DNA from: CALDTK01 sp965215215
GTDB lineage: Bacteria; Bacteroidota; Bacteroidia; Chitinophagales; Saprospiraceae
Length of the DNA: 64,000 bases
Direction of reading: 5' to 3'
Assembly: GCA_965215215.1 (NCBI GenBank)
Contig: OZ244043.1
Span: forward strand, 2,046,001 to 2,110,000
Shown here: piece after piece, positions 49,977 to 58,213 of the stretch
How positions within the stretch are numbered: position 1 is the stretch's first letter
Layout: every line of letters begins with the position of its first letter
The notes under the pieces: generated by a model
Database searches by the model: none
The model's input: only the letters and a program-made list of their open reading frames with translations
Told to the model about the DNA's origin: nothing
Program-made: the position numbers and the translations under genes

Positions 49977-50513
49977 CTACGCACGCGCCTTCTCCACCTG
50001 GCTCACCAAGGTGTTGTAGGCGAAGGGTACGCTGCACATTTTAGAGCCCTCCGCCCTCCCCCGCTCCGCCCGCTGCAGCCCACTCAGGAAGTAGCGCAGG
50101 TACTGGTCGTTGAGCGGGCGGTACTGCCGTTGGTCGGGCCGGCGGAAGAAGGCGTTCACCTCGTGGGCACCGACGGTCTTGTCCATGCGCGCGGCGAGTG
50201 CAACGAGGTCGTCGGTCTTGAGCGAGAAGGCGACGCGGACCTTGCGCAGGATGAGGTTGTTGTCCAGCTCGCGTTCGGCGACCAGGGCTGGTCCCTCGCG
50301 CGGACCCCGGCGCGCCACGATGAGCCCGTTGAGGAAGGTGGCCAGCGCGTAGTCGGTCATCGGTTCGTGGTCGGGGTCTCCGTCGGGCCGCGTCCAGAGG
50401 TCTACCTCCTCGTTAGTGGCCGCCTGTCCGCCGAGGGCGAAGAGGTGCGCCATACCCTCGTCGTTGAGGTTGAGGGTGTAGCGCAGGCGGCGGAGGATGT
50501 CGTTGTTGGTCAC
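49977..50513 (-). CDS. DUF1456 (YehS-like) family protein
   Basis: A 178-residue protein of two similar helical repeats: NNDILRRLRYTLNLNDEGMA, HLFALGGQAATNEEVDLWTR and, second, NNLILRKVRVAFSLKTDDLV, ALAARMDKTVGAHEVNAFFR with YLRYFLSGLQRAERG at the end. This is the DUF1456 pattern. GTG 50513 gives VTNNDILRRLRY, the usual family start; TTG 50522 is possible. Function unknown. Complete. Confidence 0.88.
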   Translation of the reverse strand: MTNNDILRRLRYTLNLNDEGMAHLFALGGQAATNEEVDLWTRPDGDPDHEPMTDYALATFLNGLIVARRGPREGPALVAERELDNNLILRKVRVAFSLKTDDLVALAARMDKTVGAHEVNAFFRRPDQRQYRPLNDQYLRYFLSGLQRAERGRAEGSKMCSVPFAYNTLVSQVEKARA

Positions 50514-50563
50514 TGGCGGCAAGCTAGCGCCGAGCTGGGGGCGTGGGGCGCCATTAGGCTACG

Positions 50564-52285
50564 TTAGTACCGCCAAGAAGTCAAATCTACCCCCGCCGGC
50601 ACCCGCCCCTCCTGCGTCGCCACCTCCGCCGCCCACTTCGGAATAAACATCTGGTGGTACCGCAGCCGACTCAAGCCGTTCCCCCGGGTTGGATCCCCGT
50701 TCCAGCAGTGCTCGGCGCGGTCACCGTAGGCGATCTCCCCGGCGAAATCGGTGCGGCGGAGGAAGTCCTCGGCCAAGTACACGGCGTTGTTGAGGTAGTA
50801 GTTGTCCATGTCCCCGCAGTAGAGGTTGAGGCGTCGGCGGACCTTCGGACCGAGTGTCGCCCAGTCGCGCCGGAGGATGTGGACGAGGTCGAAGCTGTCG
50901 CGCCAGTGGCCGGCTACGGCCGTGTCGACGGTCCCGGTGCGCTTGTCCCAGATCGGCCGCGGGTAGCCGTCGTCGCCCACCGGCGAGTACACCGCCTGCC
51001 AGATGTCCCACTGCTGCCCGGAGCGCGAGCGGTTACCGAGGGCGAGTTCGCGGTAGTTCATGTCGCGCAAACTGGCCTGCACGTGGCCCAGGGAGTCGCG
51101 GTGCCCGGGCCGCTCCGTTTTCCGGAAGGGACCGCCAATCTCGTAGGCATTCGTATCGGCGTACAGATCGACGGTCGTGTAGGCGCGAAAGTCGATCGGG
51201 TCGGGGCAGGCGGCGTAGGCGCCGTTGTAGTCGTCGGGGTAGAAAATTTGCACGGCCGCCGCCTCCCAGCCGCCCGTGGAGCCGCCGTAGGTGAAGCGCG
51301 CCCAGGGCTCGCCGATGCCGCGGAAACGCTCTTCGATGTAGGGGATCAGCTCGTAGGTGATCGCGTCGCCGTAGGGACCTACATTGGCCGAGTTCACCGC
51401 GTAACTATCGTCGTAGAAGGGGTTCGCGTGCTGGATCTCGATCGCGAGCACGCGGGGGAAGGTGTCGGAGGTCCAGGTATCGTACAGCGCGTAGGCGGCC
51501 TGCTCCTCCACGCGGTTGTAGCACGGAATCCCGAAACGCTCCGAGTCGACGCACTCCATCGCCGCCGTGTCGGGTGGGGTGGTGCGCCAGCCGCCGAAAT
51601 CGGCCGGGAAGTGCCCGTGCATAATGGCGAGCGGGTAGCGCACGTCCGGGTGCTCGGCGAAGCCGGCCGGCAGCAGCACGTGCGCGCCGAGGTACATGTC
51701 GCGGCCCCAAAACGCGCTCAGGAGCTCCGAGCGAATGCGGATGTGCTTCACCCACTCGGTGTCTTCGGGGGTGGGCAGGGTATCGATGCGTTCGGTTAGC
51801 TCCAGGCTCAGCGGCTGGTCCGGGGCGTAGGCCAGTTGCGGAAGCGAGAGGAGGTTGCCCGGCGCGCGGTTCCACTGTTGACCCTCGCCGCGGTCCATGG
51901 GCAACTTTACGGTGTGGCCGTCCGAGCGGGTGAAGGTCTCGTAGCGGTGGAGGAGCGCCTGCACGGAGTACTCGCCTTGCGGCAAAACGGCGGGCTCGGC
52001 GACGGGGTAGCCGAAGTCGGGCGCGAAGGTGAGCGACGTGCCGGGCGCCCAGTCCTCCACATTCATGCCGAAGACCTGCGCGGTGGCGGCATCGTCGCGG
52101 ACCTGGAAGCGGGGCTCGGCGGTGGTGTCGGCGGAGAGGATCACGAGGAGTCGGCCGTCGAGGGGAGTAGCCGTGCCGGTGGAGTCGGCGCTCGGGAGCG
52201 TGACTGTGATTTGCGCGACCACAGTGAGTGGGGCTAGCACCGCGAACACGAGCGTAAGCGTGAGGATGGGGCGGGGGAGGAGCAT
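50564..52285 (-). CDS. Secreted alpha/beta-hydrolase (putative esterase)
   Basis: A 573-residue protein from ATG 52285 with a signal peptide (LTLTLVFAVLAPLTVVAQ). An N-terminal beta-rich region of about 180 residues is followed by an esterase-D/feruloyl-esterase-like hydrolase: YLGAHVLLPAGFAEHPDVRY, PLAIMHGHFPADFGG, the nucleophile elbow FTYGGSTGGWEAAAVQIFYP (GxSxG), AACPDPIDFRAYTTVD and a late His (AEHCWNGDP). Probably hydrolyses an ester on a polysaccharide or a natural product in the periplasm. Substrate unknown. Faces the serine hydrolase gene divergently. Confidence 0.82.
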   Translation of the reverse strand: MLLPRPILTLTLVFAVLAPLTVVAQITVTLPSADSTGTATPLDGRLLVILSADTTAEPRFQVRDDAATAQVFGMNVEDWAPGTSLTFAPDFGYPVAEPAVLPQGEYSVQALLHRYETFTRSDGHTVKLPMDRGEGQQWNRAPGNLLSLPQLAYAPDQPLSLELTERIDTLPTPEDTEWVKHIRIRSELLSAFWGRDMYLGAHVLLPAGFAEHPDVRYPLAIMHGHFPADFGGWRTTPPDTAAMECVDSERFGIPCYNRVEEQAAYALYDTWTSDTFPRVLAIEIQHANPFYDDSYAVNSANVGPYGDAITYELIPYIEERFRGIGEPWARFTYGGSTGGWEAAAVQIFYPDDYNGAYAACPDPIDFRAYTTVDLYADTNAYEIGGPFRKTERPGHRDSLGHVQASLRDMNYRELALGNRSRSGQQWDIWQAVYSPVGDDGYPRPIWDKRTGTVDTAVAGHWRDSFDLVHILRRDWATLGPKVRRRLNLYCGDMDNYYLNNAVYLAEDFLRRTDFAGEIAYGDRAEHCWNGDPTRGNGLSRLRYHQMFIPKWAAEVATQEGRVPAGVDLTSWRY

Positions 52286-52529
52286 GCCACTAGATAGTGT
52301 CGGCCAGTGACTCTGGGAAACCAAACAGGCGGTGCCAAGTAGGCTTCGCGCTGCTTATCGCCTCTTGGTGCGCCCATGACCGTAGCCGCAAAGCTTGCTG
52401 CTATAAACGAGCGTACGGAAGGCAAATCGCAAAAGCTCGTCCACTACCCGGTGCATTCGGTCGAAACCCTATGTAGCGGCACGTCACCTGAGGGTAACTA
52501 GTCACCACACGACCACCAACTCCCCCCAG

Positions 52530-54140
52530 ATGTCTCGCCTCCTACCCCTCACGTTCGCGCTCCTCTTCACCGGTTTCGCCGGCTTACGGGCACAATCCTT
52601 CGATCCCGCCCCGCTCGACTCCTTCCTCACCCAACTACACGTCAAAAACGGCTCCATGGGCAGCCTCGCCATCATCCGCGACGGCGAAGTACTCTACACC
52701 GGTACCATGGGACAGGCAGTTTTGCCGCAAGGCGACAGTATCCGAGGGCAGTCCGCCACACCGGACACCCGCTACCGCATCGGCTCCATCACCAAAACCT
52801 TAACCGCGGCCATGATCATGCAGCTCGTGGAGGAGGGCAAAATCACGCTCACGGCAAAACTGGCGGACTACTTTCCGGACGTCGCCAAAGCCGACAGCAT
52901 TACCATCGCACAGATGCTGCGGCACCGTTCGGGCATTGTCGACGTTACGCTAAAACTCGCCTTCGCGAAGGCCGGCGATACCGCCACCCGCGCGGAGATT
53001 CTAACCATGATCGAGGACGGGGAACCTGCTTTCTCGCCGGGCTCGCAGTTTAGCTACTGCAACAGCAATTACATCCTACTAGGGTGGATAGTCGAGGACC
53101 TCACCGGTCAACCGTACGCCGAGGCACTCGCCACCCGCATCACCGCGCCGCTCGGGCTAATGCATACCGACTTCGGGCGCAACACCGACCCGGCCCTCGG
53201 CGACGCCCTCAGTTACTCTTCGGGGAATGCCGTGTTCGAGCCGACGGACATGAGCTGGCCCGGGGGCGCCGGCGCGATCACGAGTACCGCGACGGAGGTG
53301 GCCACCTTTTTCGGTGCTTTAGAACAGGGTAAGGTGGTTTCTACAGCCTCGCGCGACGAAATGATCGAGATGGAAGACGAGTACGGGTTTGCGCTGTACC
53401 CACTCGAGCTCGGGGGCGCCAATGGCTTCGGACACAATGGGGGCATCGATGCTTTTCGGAGCTTGGCCGGCTATTTCCCCGCCGAAAACGTAGCCGTAGC
53501 CTACCTCGGCAACGGCGTGATCACGAATCAGGACGACATCGTCGCCGCCGCCGTGCAGGCCGTACGCGGGGAGGTCCCCGAGGTTCCCGGCAGCAACCTC
53601 GTAAAAGATACGCCGGACGCCGCAACGCTCGCCGAGTACGTGGGCACGTTCAGCGGCGGCGGCTTTCCGCTCGAGATGGTGTTCACGACGGACGATACCG
53701 CGCTGTTTCTGCAGGCGACCGGTCAGCCCCTCGTGCCCCTCGAAGCTTATACCGGCGGTATTTTCCGCTATGAGCTAGCGGATGCGCAGATGGTATTCAC
53801 GTCCAGCGGAGATAGCCTAACCTTTACGCAGGCTGGCGTCAGCTTCACCTTAGCGCGAGACACGAGCGCCGTTGCCGAAGAATCCATCTCACCGAGCGCG
53901 AAAGAACTCGAGCGGTACGTCGGCACCTACGCCGCCGACGATTTCCCGCTGGATCTAACCATCACCACCGATGGTTCCACCCTGAGTGCACAGGCTACCG
54001 GGCAGGGCGCGATCCCGCTGACCGCCTTCCCGGAGCATACCTTTCGATTCGACCCGGCCGGGATCGAGCTCGGCTTCGATCCGGAGGCGGGTACGGTGGT
54101 GCTGCGGCAGGGCGGCGGGGAGTTCTTGTTGGCGCGGTAG
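52530..54140 (+). CDS. Class C beta-lactamase-like serine hydrolase with duplicated C-terminal domain
   Basis: A 536-residue secreted protein. Signal peptide (LTFALLFTGFAGLRAQ). The catalytic domain, about 25-350, has YRIGSITKTLTAAMIMQLVE (SxxK), FSYCNSNYILLGWIVEDLTG (YxN) and NGFGHNGGIDAFRSLAGY (HxG). The C-terminal part holds two DUF3471-like barrels that resemble each other: LAEYVGTFSGGGFPLEMVFT with FLQATGQPLVPLEAYTGGIF, and LERYVGTYAADDFPLDLTIT with SAQATGQGAIPLTAFPEHTF. Likely a D-aminopeptidase/esterase rather than an antibiotic beta-lactamase. Confidence 0.92.
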   Translation: MSRLLPLTFALLFTGFAGLRAQSFDPAPLDSFLTQLHVKNGSMGSLAIIRDGEVLYTGTMGQAVLPQGDSIRGQSATPDTRYRIGSITKTLTAAMIMQLVEEGKITLTAKLADYFPDVAKADSITIAQMLRHRSGIVDVTLKLAFAKAGDTATRAEILTMIEDGEPAFSPGSQFSYCNSNYILLGWIVEDLTGQPYAEALATRITAPLGLMHTDFGRNTDPALGDALSYSSGNAVFEPTDMSWPGGAGAITSTATEVATFFGALEQGKVVSTASRDEMIEMEDEYGFALYPLELGGANGFGHNGGIDAFRSLAGYFPAENVAVAYLGNGVITNQDDIVAAAVQAVRGEVPEVPGSNLVKDTPDAATLAEYVGTFSGGGFPLEMVFTTDDTALFLQATGQPLVPLEAYTGGIFRYELADAQMVFTSSGDSLTFTQAGVSFTLARDTSAVAEESISPSAKELERYVGTYAADDFPLDLTITTDGSTLSAQATGQGAIPLTAFPEHTFRFDPAGIELGFDPEAGTVVLRQGGGEFLLAR

Positions 54141-54143
54141 GTC

Positions 54144-54557
54144 CTAACCCCGCGCAAGAAACTCGGCCGCACTGAACACCGGAATCGATGAGCTTCGAAA
54201 GCCTTTGCGGTTTCGGGTAATAATTGCCTGTGCTTGAACTTCTATCGCGGCGTAGTACTGCAGGCCATCCTCGAAATCGACAAACTTGTCGTCGTTCAAT
54301 GCCAACTCGAAGTGAGAATCCAGGAGCGTAGCTGATTTCAGAAAAGATCGAATCAGTCGAATGGTACGACTTGCAGATTCTTTGTTTCGGTGTGCCAAAA
54401 TAAGGTAATGAAGGTTTACGAGCGTCAGCGTCGAAACGTATGCCTCATAACGGCCTAGCTCTACATCGGATAGGAGCGCCGCCGCAGGCGAATAGAAGGA
54501 CTCTCGCTTGAGCACCCAGTCGAGAATGATGTTAGCGTCTAAAAACAGCCTATTCAT
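54144..54557 (-). CDS. PIN-domain toxin
   Basis: A 137-residue PIN protein: RLFLDANIILDWVLKRESFY (Asp), ALNDDKFVDFEDGLQYYAAI (acidic pair) and QAQAIITRNRKGFRSSSIPV, where the last acidic residue is Asn as in many members. The start overlaps the antitoxin stop by 4 bases. Homologous to the decayed toxin near 46840-46980. Confidence 0.9.
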   Translation of the reverse strand: MNRLFLDANIILDWVLKRESFYSPAAALLSDVELGRYEAYVSTLTLVNLHYLILAHRNKESASRTIRLIRSFLKSATLLDSHFELALNDDKFVDFEDGLQYYAAIEVQAQAIITRNRKGFRSSSIPVFSAAEFLARG

Positions 54558-54805
54558 TGGTACTTCTTCAGCAAGTACTCGCGCCTCGCTGCTTCAGGAT
54601 CGAAGTCCTCCGGCAATTTCAGGATGCCGCTCAGCTCCTTCACTATGGGTGAAAGCTGCTGGCGAGACGTAGGTTGGACCTTAGGCGCCAGTGCCGCCAG
54701 GTAGTTCTCGACCAGCTTCGAGATGCTGGTCCCCTCGTCCTTGGCGTACGTCTTCGCCCGTTCGATAACGGTAGCATCCAAACTGAGCGTGAGCTTTTTG
54801 TCCAT
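54554..54805 (-). CDS. DUF6364-type antitoxin
   Basis: An 83-residue protein: MDKKLTLSLDATVIERAKTY and DEGTSISKLVENYLAAL form a ribbon-helix-helix DNA-binding half. The acidic PEDFDPEAARREYLLKKY tail binds the PIN toxin. First gene of a two-gene operon; autoregulation expected. Confidence 0.9.
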   Translation of the reverse strand: MDKKLTLSLDATVIERAKTYAKDEGTSISKLVENYLAALAPKVQPTSRQQLSPIVKELSGILKLPEDFDPEAARREYLLKKYQ

Positions 54806-54893
54806 GGCGAAAGGTTTACGTACAAAGTAAGCTGGAATATACGTACTGCTTTAATCTGCCGCTGAGCTGCCTACCACTCCAACCCAATCGCTT

Positions 54894-55973
54894 GTGATAT
54901 ATAAGCCTCCGGCTGATTCTGTCCTCATCTTAGGCTCAGGACTCTGCGGACTCACTTTAGCCTACCGCCTGCGCCAGCGCGGCATCGACTCCACGATCCT
55001 CGAGGCGCGCGAGCGTACCGGCGGTCGCGTACTCACCCACACCCCGCCGGGCGGGGGAACACCCGTCGAGCTCGGCGCCACCTGGCTCGCACGGAAGCAC
55101 CGGAGCCTCACGGCACTCCTCGCGGAGCTCGGGCTGGATACGTTTCCCCAGCGCGCCGATTCGGTTGCCCTCTACGAGCAGGATTCCCGCAGTGGGGTGC
55201 AGCGTGTTCGCCTACCGCACAACCCGGAGCCGAGTCACCGGATACGCGGGGGGACTTCGGCGCTGATCGCCGCCCTAGAGCGAGAGGTACCCCACGAGCG
55301 GCTTCACCTCAGCCGTAAAGCCGTGGCCGTAATGGCTGAAGAAGGAGCACTTACGGTAACCTGCTCCGCCGGCGAGCAGCACACCGCCGAGTACGTAGTC
55401 TCGACCCTCCCGCCCCAGCTGCTCGTCGACACGGTGAGCTTCAGCCCACCGCTCCCCGCTGATCTAGTCGCTTTGGCCCACCAAACGCACACCTGGATGG
55501 GCGATTCGATCAAGGCAGCCGTGAGCTACCGCAAACCGTTTTGGCGCAAGCCCCCCGCCAGCGGAACGGCCTTCAGTCAGGCCGGACCCCTCACCGAGCT
55601 TTACGACCACGGCGATGCGGACGATGAGCTGCACGCCCTCGTCGGCTTTTGCGACCCCGCCCGCTACACCGAGGCGGTGGAGGATCGCCGCGCCGCCGTG
55701 CTCGCCCAGCTGCGTAGGTTCTACGGTAATGCAGCCGCCGAGCCGCTCGCCTACACGGAGGCGTTGTGGCGGCGGGAGTCGCATACGTCTACGTCCGGCG
55801 CCCCGGATTTAGTCCCACACCAACACAATGGCGATCCGATCTTTCGTCAACTCTTCCTCGGCGGCCGCTTCTCCCTCGCCGGCACCGAAACCGCCCCCGC
55901 CCACCCCGGCTACCTCGATGGCGCCGTGGCGAGCGCCAACTGGGTGGCCGGTCAACTCGCACCCCGTGCCTAA
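54894..55973 (+). CDS. FAD-dependent amine oxidase (flavin monoamine oxidase family)
   Basis: A 359-residue protein from GTG 54894. SVLILGSGLCGLTLAYRLRQ has the Rossmann GxGxxG, then ILEARERTGGRVLTHTP (GGR motif) and GTPVELGATWLARKHRSLTA. The substrate domain contains AVSYRKPFWRKPPASGTAFS and a C-terminal FAD motif FLGGRFSLAGTETAPAHPGY. Shorter than most (about 450). A motif copy (55537-55552, CGTTTTGGCGCAAGCC) is read as PFWRKP, and PFWR is itself conserved in the family. The end overlaps the VOC gene by 8 bases. Confidence 0.92.
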   Translation: MIYKPPADSVLILGSGLCGLTLAYRLRQRGIDSTILEARERTGGRVLTHTPPGGGTPVELGATWLARKHRSLTALLAELGLDTFPQRADSVALYEQDSRSGVQRVRLPHNPEPSHRIRGGTSALIAALEREVPHERLHLSRKAVAVMAEEGALTVTCSAGEQHTAEYVVSTLPPQLLVDTVSFSPPLPADLVALAHQTHTWMGDSIKAAVSYRKPFWRKPPASGTAFSQAGPLTELYDHGDADDELHALVGFCDPARYTEAVEDRRAAVLAQLRRFYGNAAAEPLAYTEALWRRESHTSTSGAPDLVPHQHNGDPIFRQLFLGGRFSLAGTETAPAHPGYLDGAVASANWVAGQLAPRA

Positions 55974-56601
55974 TACCGTCCCCGCCGCGCTCGATCACCT
56001 CGTGCTGGCCGTGCCCGACCTCGCCGAGGGTTGCGCGTGGTTCGAGGACCTCACTTCCGTAAAACCCGTCCCGGGTGGCCGGCACCCGAGCTTCGGGACC
56101 CACAACGCGCTGGTGCACCTCGGCAACCGACAGTACCTAGAGCTGTTGGCGGCGGACGCGGAGTCCGAAGTACCCCCACCGCGCTGGATGGGCGTCGACG
56201 CGGTGGCCGAACCGACGCTCACGCGCTGGGCCGTTCGCACGACTGCCCTCGAACGCGACGCCGAATACCTACGTGCCTACGACGCGGCGCTCGGGACCGT
56301 AACAGATGGACGCCGTGCCCGCGCCGACGGCAGTACCCTAAGCTGGCGCCTTACCCTGCCGACGGCTGCACCCACGGTGGCCGTGATTCCCTTCCTGATC
56401 GACTGGTCGGGCTCCTCGGCGCACCCTACCGACGCGCTGCCGCCGGCCTGCCGCTTGGTCGGCTTCAGCTTGTTCGACGATCCGGCCGATGGTGTACGGG
56501 TGCTGCTCGCTCGGTTTGGGTTGGAGGTGGCCGTTGATGCTGCGGCTAAAGCTCGGATCTCGGTGCGCTTAGACACCCCCAAGGGGATCGTACAGCTCTA
56601 G
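55966..56601 (+). CDS. VOC-superfamily (glyoxalase-like) protein
   Basis: A 211-residue protein from GTG 55966, inside the end of the amine oxidase gene. The glyoxalase_3-like start ALDHLVLAVPDLAEGCAWFE, GRHPSFGTHNALVHLGNRQY and LELLAADAE are the first beta-alpha-beta-beta-beta unit, with the metal His near the N-terminus. A second unit begins near APTVAVIPFLIDWSGSSAHP. Activity unknown. Its TAG stop shares the CTAG tetranucleotide with the stop of the convergent MNIO gene. Confidence 0.85.
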   Translation: MPNTVPAALDHLVLAVPDLAEGCAWFEDLTSVKPVPGGRHPSFGTHNALVHLGNRQYLELLAADAESEVPPPRWMGVDAVAEPTLTRWAVRTTALERDAEYLRAYDAALGTVTDGRRARADGSTLSWRLTLPTAAPTVAVIPFLIDWSGSSAHPTDALPPACRLVGFSLFDDPADGVRVLLARFGLEVAVDAAAKARISVRLDTPKGIVQL

Positions 56602-57700
56602 GCCCACTTTCGCACTAGGCGGAGCGCCGTTTCCACCATGCTCGCATCCCAGGTTTCGACGCCCCAGTCGGAGTCGGCGAGTGGGGGGGCACGAAGGCGC
56701 TTTGCTGCGTCCGTGGCGTCGGCAGTCGTCGTCAGGATCTCGACGAGGCAGCGTTGTTCGGCGTAAAGCGCTTCATCGTGCAGCGGCTCCGGGACTGGTT
56801 TTGCAGAAGCGGATGTGTCGGAGGGTATGTGACCAGCGTCCCCGGGGTCCGAAAGCCGTTCGCGCAGCCGCCGAAAATCAGCTTGGAAACCCTCGACCTG
56901 ATGAGTCTCAGCCACAAAACCACTCATCTGCTCGAGGACAGCTAGCTGCGCGTGTGGGCAGCGGGGGAGGGCGTAGTCGAGCAGCGCGAACACCTCTTCC
57001 GGCACCCGGTCGCTGTGGGTATCGCGACGGATGCGGCGGCCGGGCTCGACGTCGGAATCCTCCCAGCTCCCCCCGGCTAGATGCAGCTCGCGCACGCGGT
57101 GAAGGGGGTACGCCTCGAGCAGGGCGCAGGCATCGACACTGAAGTTATGCGCCTGGCAAAAGAGGTTGTGGAGGTCGAGAATGAGGAAGCCGTCGACCGG
57201 CTCGAGGAGGGCGTCGAGGAATTCACCCTGTCGGTGTACATCGTCGGGGCCGTAGGCGAGGGCGAGGTTTTCGAGTCCGACCGGGCGGCGCGCGGCGTCG
57301 GCGAGGCGGAGGAGTCGGTCGTGACCGAGGCGCAGGGTAGCGGCGTTCATCGGGACCGACAGCGGCGCGCCGCGGTGGAAGTCGGCGCCGCTCATGAAGC
57401 CGAAGTGCTCGGACACGTGGCGGAGGTCAAGCGCTCGACCATGGCGCGTAAGGTGCGTAGCCACGCGTCTTGTTCTGGCCGCCAGCGCCCGTCGAAGAGG
57501 GAGAAAAAGATGCCGTGTCCGACCAGGCGTCCCGCACTGCCGTAGTGCTCGAGTAGATCGGTGAACCAGGTTGGTGCCGAGTCAACGTGGTGTACCGCGT
57601 CGAAGGACCACTCGACAGCACCTACTTTGCCCGCTTCCAGCAGGGGCAGGGCCGCGCGTAGGAGGCGGGCGTCGAGGTAGAGGGCGAGGGCGGCGTGCAC
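56598..57700 (-). CDS. MNIO (DUF692) family RiPP-modifying enzyme, one frameshift
   Basis: GTG 57700 starts HAALALYLDARLLRAALPLL, GAVEWSFDAVHHVDSAPTWF and LVGHGIFFSLFDGRWRPEQD. One base appears to be missing near 57437, after which the other frame carries DLRHVSEHFGFMSGADFHRG, RPVGLENLALAY, DGFLILDLHNLFCQAHNFSV and RRDTHSDRVPEEVFALLDYA. These His, Glu and Asp motifs are the di/tri-iron site of multinuclear non-heme iron oxidases. After the barrel, a roughly 100-residue tail (YAEQRCLVEILTTTADATDA, SDWGVETWDASMVETALRLV) resembles the C-terminal extension of Bacteroidota members. The frame length (1103 bases, one short of a multiple of three) fits a single deletion or a sequencing error. It follows the precursor gene by 5 bases. 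Confidence 0.85.
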
Positions 57701-57705
57701 GGGGC

Positions 57706-57903
57706 TTAGCCCATCCCGCAACCGGGACAATCAAAAGGTATGCTCACATCGTCCCCGTTGGCGGCGTGCTGGCGGGGCGTCAGCTCGCAGTCGGCTCCGC
57801 ACTCTTCGGCGTGGCCGGCGAGTGGTTCTTTATCGCAAGCGGCGGCTACGGTAACGGCTAGTCCGGCGATCACGGACTTGAGGAGGGTCTTGGGGATGTC
57901 CAT
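57706..57903 (-). CDS. Cys-rich RiPP precursor peptide for the MNIO enzyme
   Basis: A 65-residue peptide from ATG 57903. The N-terminus has a hydrophobic stretch SVIAGLAVTVAAAC resembling a lipoprotein or Sec signal with Cys23. A polar core follows with EECGADCE (Cys35, Cys39) and a C-terminal PFDCPGCGMG (Cys59, Cys62). The TAA stop (57706-57708) is 5 bases before the MNIO start, so they are co-transcribed. Small Cys-containing peptides directly before MNIO genes are their substrates in known systems; C-terminal CxxC with GMG is the probable modification site. Upstream ATGs (57924, 58104) add residues without sense. Confidence 0.75.
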   Translation of the reverse strand: MDIPKTLLKSVIAGLAVTVAAACDKEPLAGHAEECGADCELTPRQHAANGDDVSIPFDCPGCGMG

Positions 57904-57944
57904 AGGATTTGTAACGTACGACATCGTGTTGGCGCTGCTAGGGC

Positions 57945-57999
57945 CGCTTCTGCAAAACAGGTTGCTTTTCGGTGGGGCAGGGCAGGTTTTGCGGAAGCG
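57945..57999. repeat. Facing pair of the dispersed motif upstream of the RiPP precursor
   Basis: CGCTTCTGCAAAACA and GGTTTTGCGGAAGCG lie in opposite orientation 25 bases apart, 42-96 bases before the precursor start. Confidence 0.7.
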
Positions 58000-58150
58000 G
58001 TCAAAAATCCTATCCGTGTAGATTGTTCCGCTGTGTTTATGTGCTGAGCATAATTTAGGACTAAACAAAAAACGTGTCCGTCTTCCAGTCGAGCGGGAGG
58101 TCAAGTGCGGTCGGACAATCAGGATCGGGATTAAAATTTTTTTACTCCCA

Positions 58151-58184
58151 GCGGCTTGCTTTAAAAAAAGCCGCCAATTTTTTA
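58151..58184 (+). terminator. Hairpin with T-run before the Fic gene
   Basis: GCGGCTT (58151-58157) pairs with AAGCCGC (58168-58174) and is followed by CAATTTTTT. It looks like an intrinsic terminator but lies 30 bases before the Fic start with no gene upstream on this strand, so it may be an attenuator or operator. Confidence 0.5.
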
Positions 58185-58213
58185 AAACAGAAAGTTTGGC
58201 TACGTTTGCTTTT

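Larger units (their letters stand above)
57904..58213. other. Divergent control region of the RiPP cluster and the Fic gene
   Basis: Contains facing motif copies CGCTTCTGCAAAACA (57945-57959) and GGTTTTGCGGAAGCG (57985-57999), a hairpin at 58151-58184 and an AT-rich patch from 58130. The promoters of both neighbours must lie here. Confidence 0.5.
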
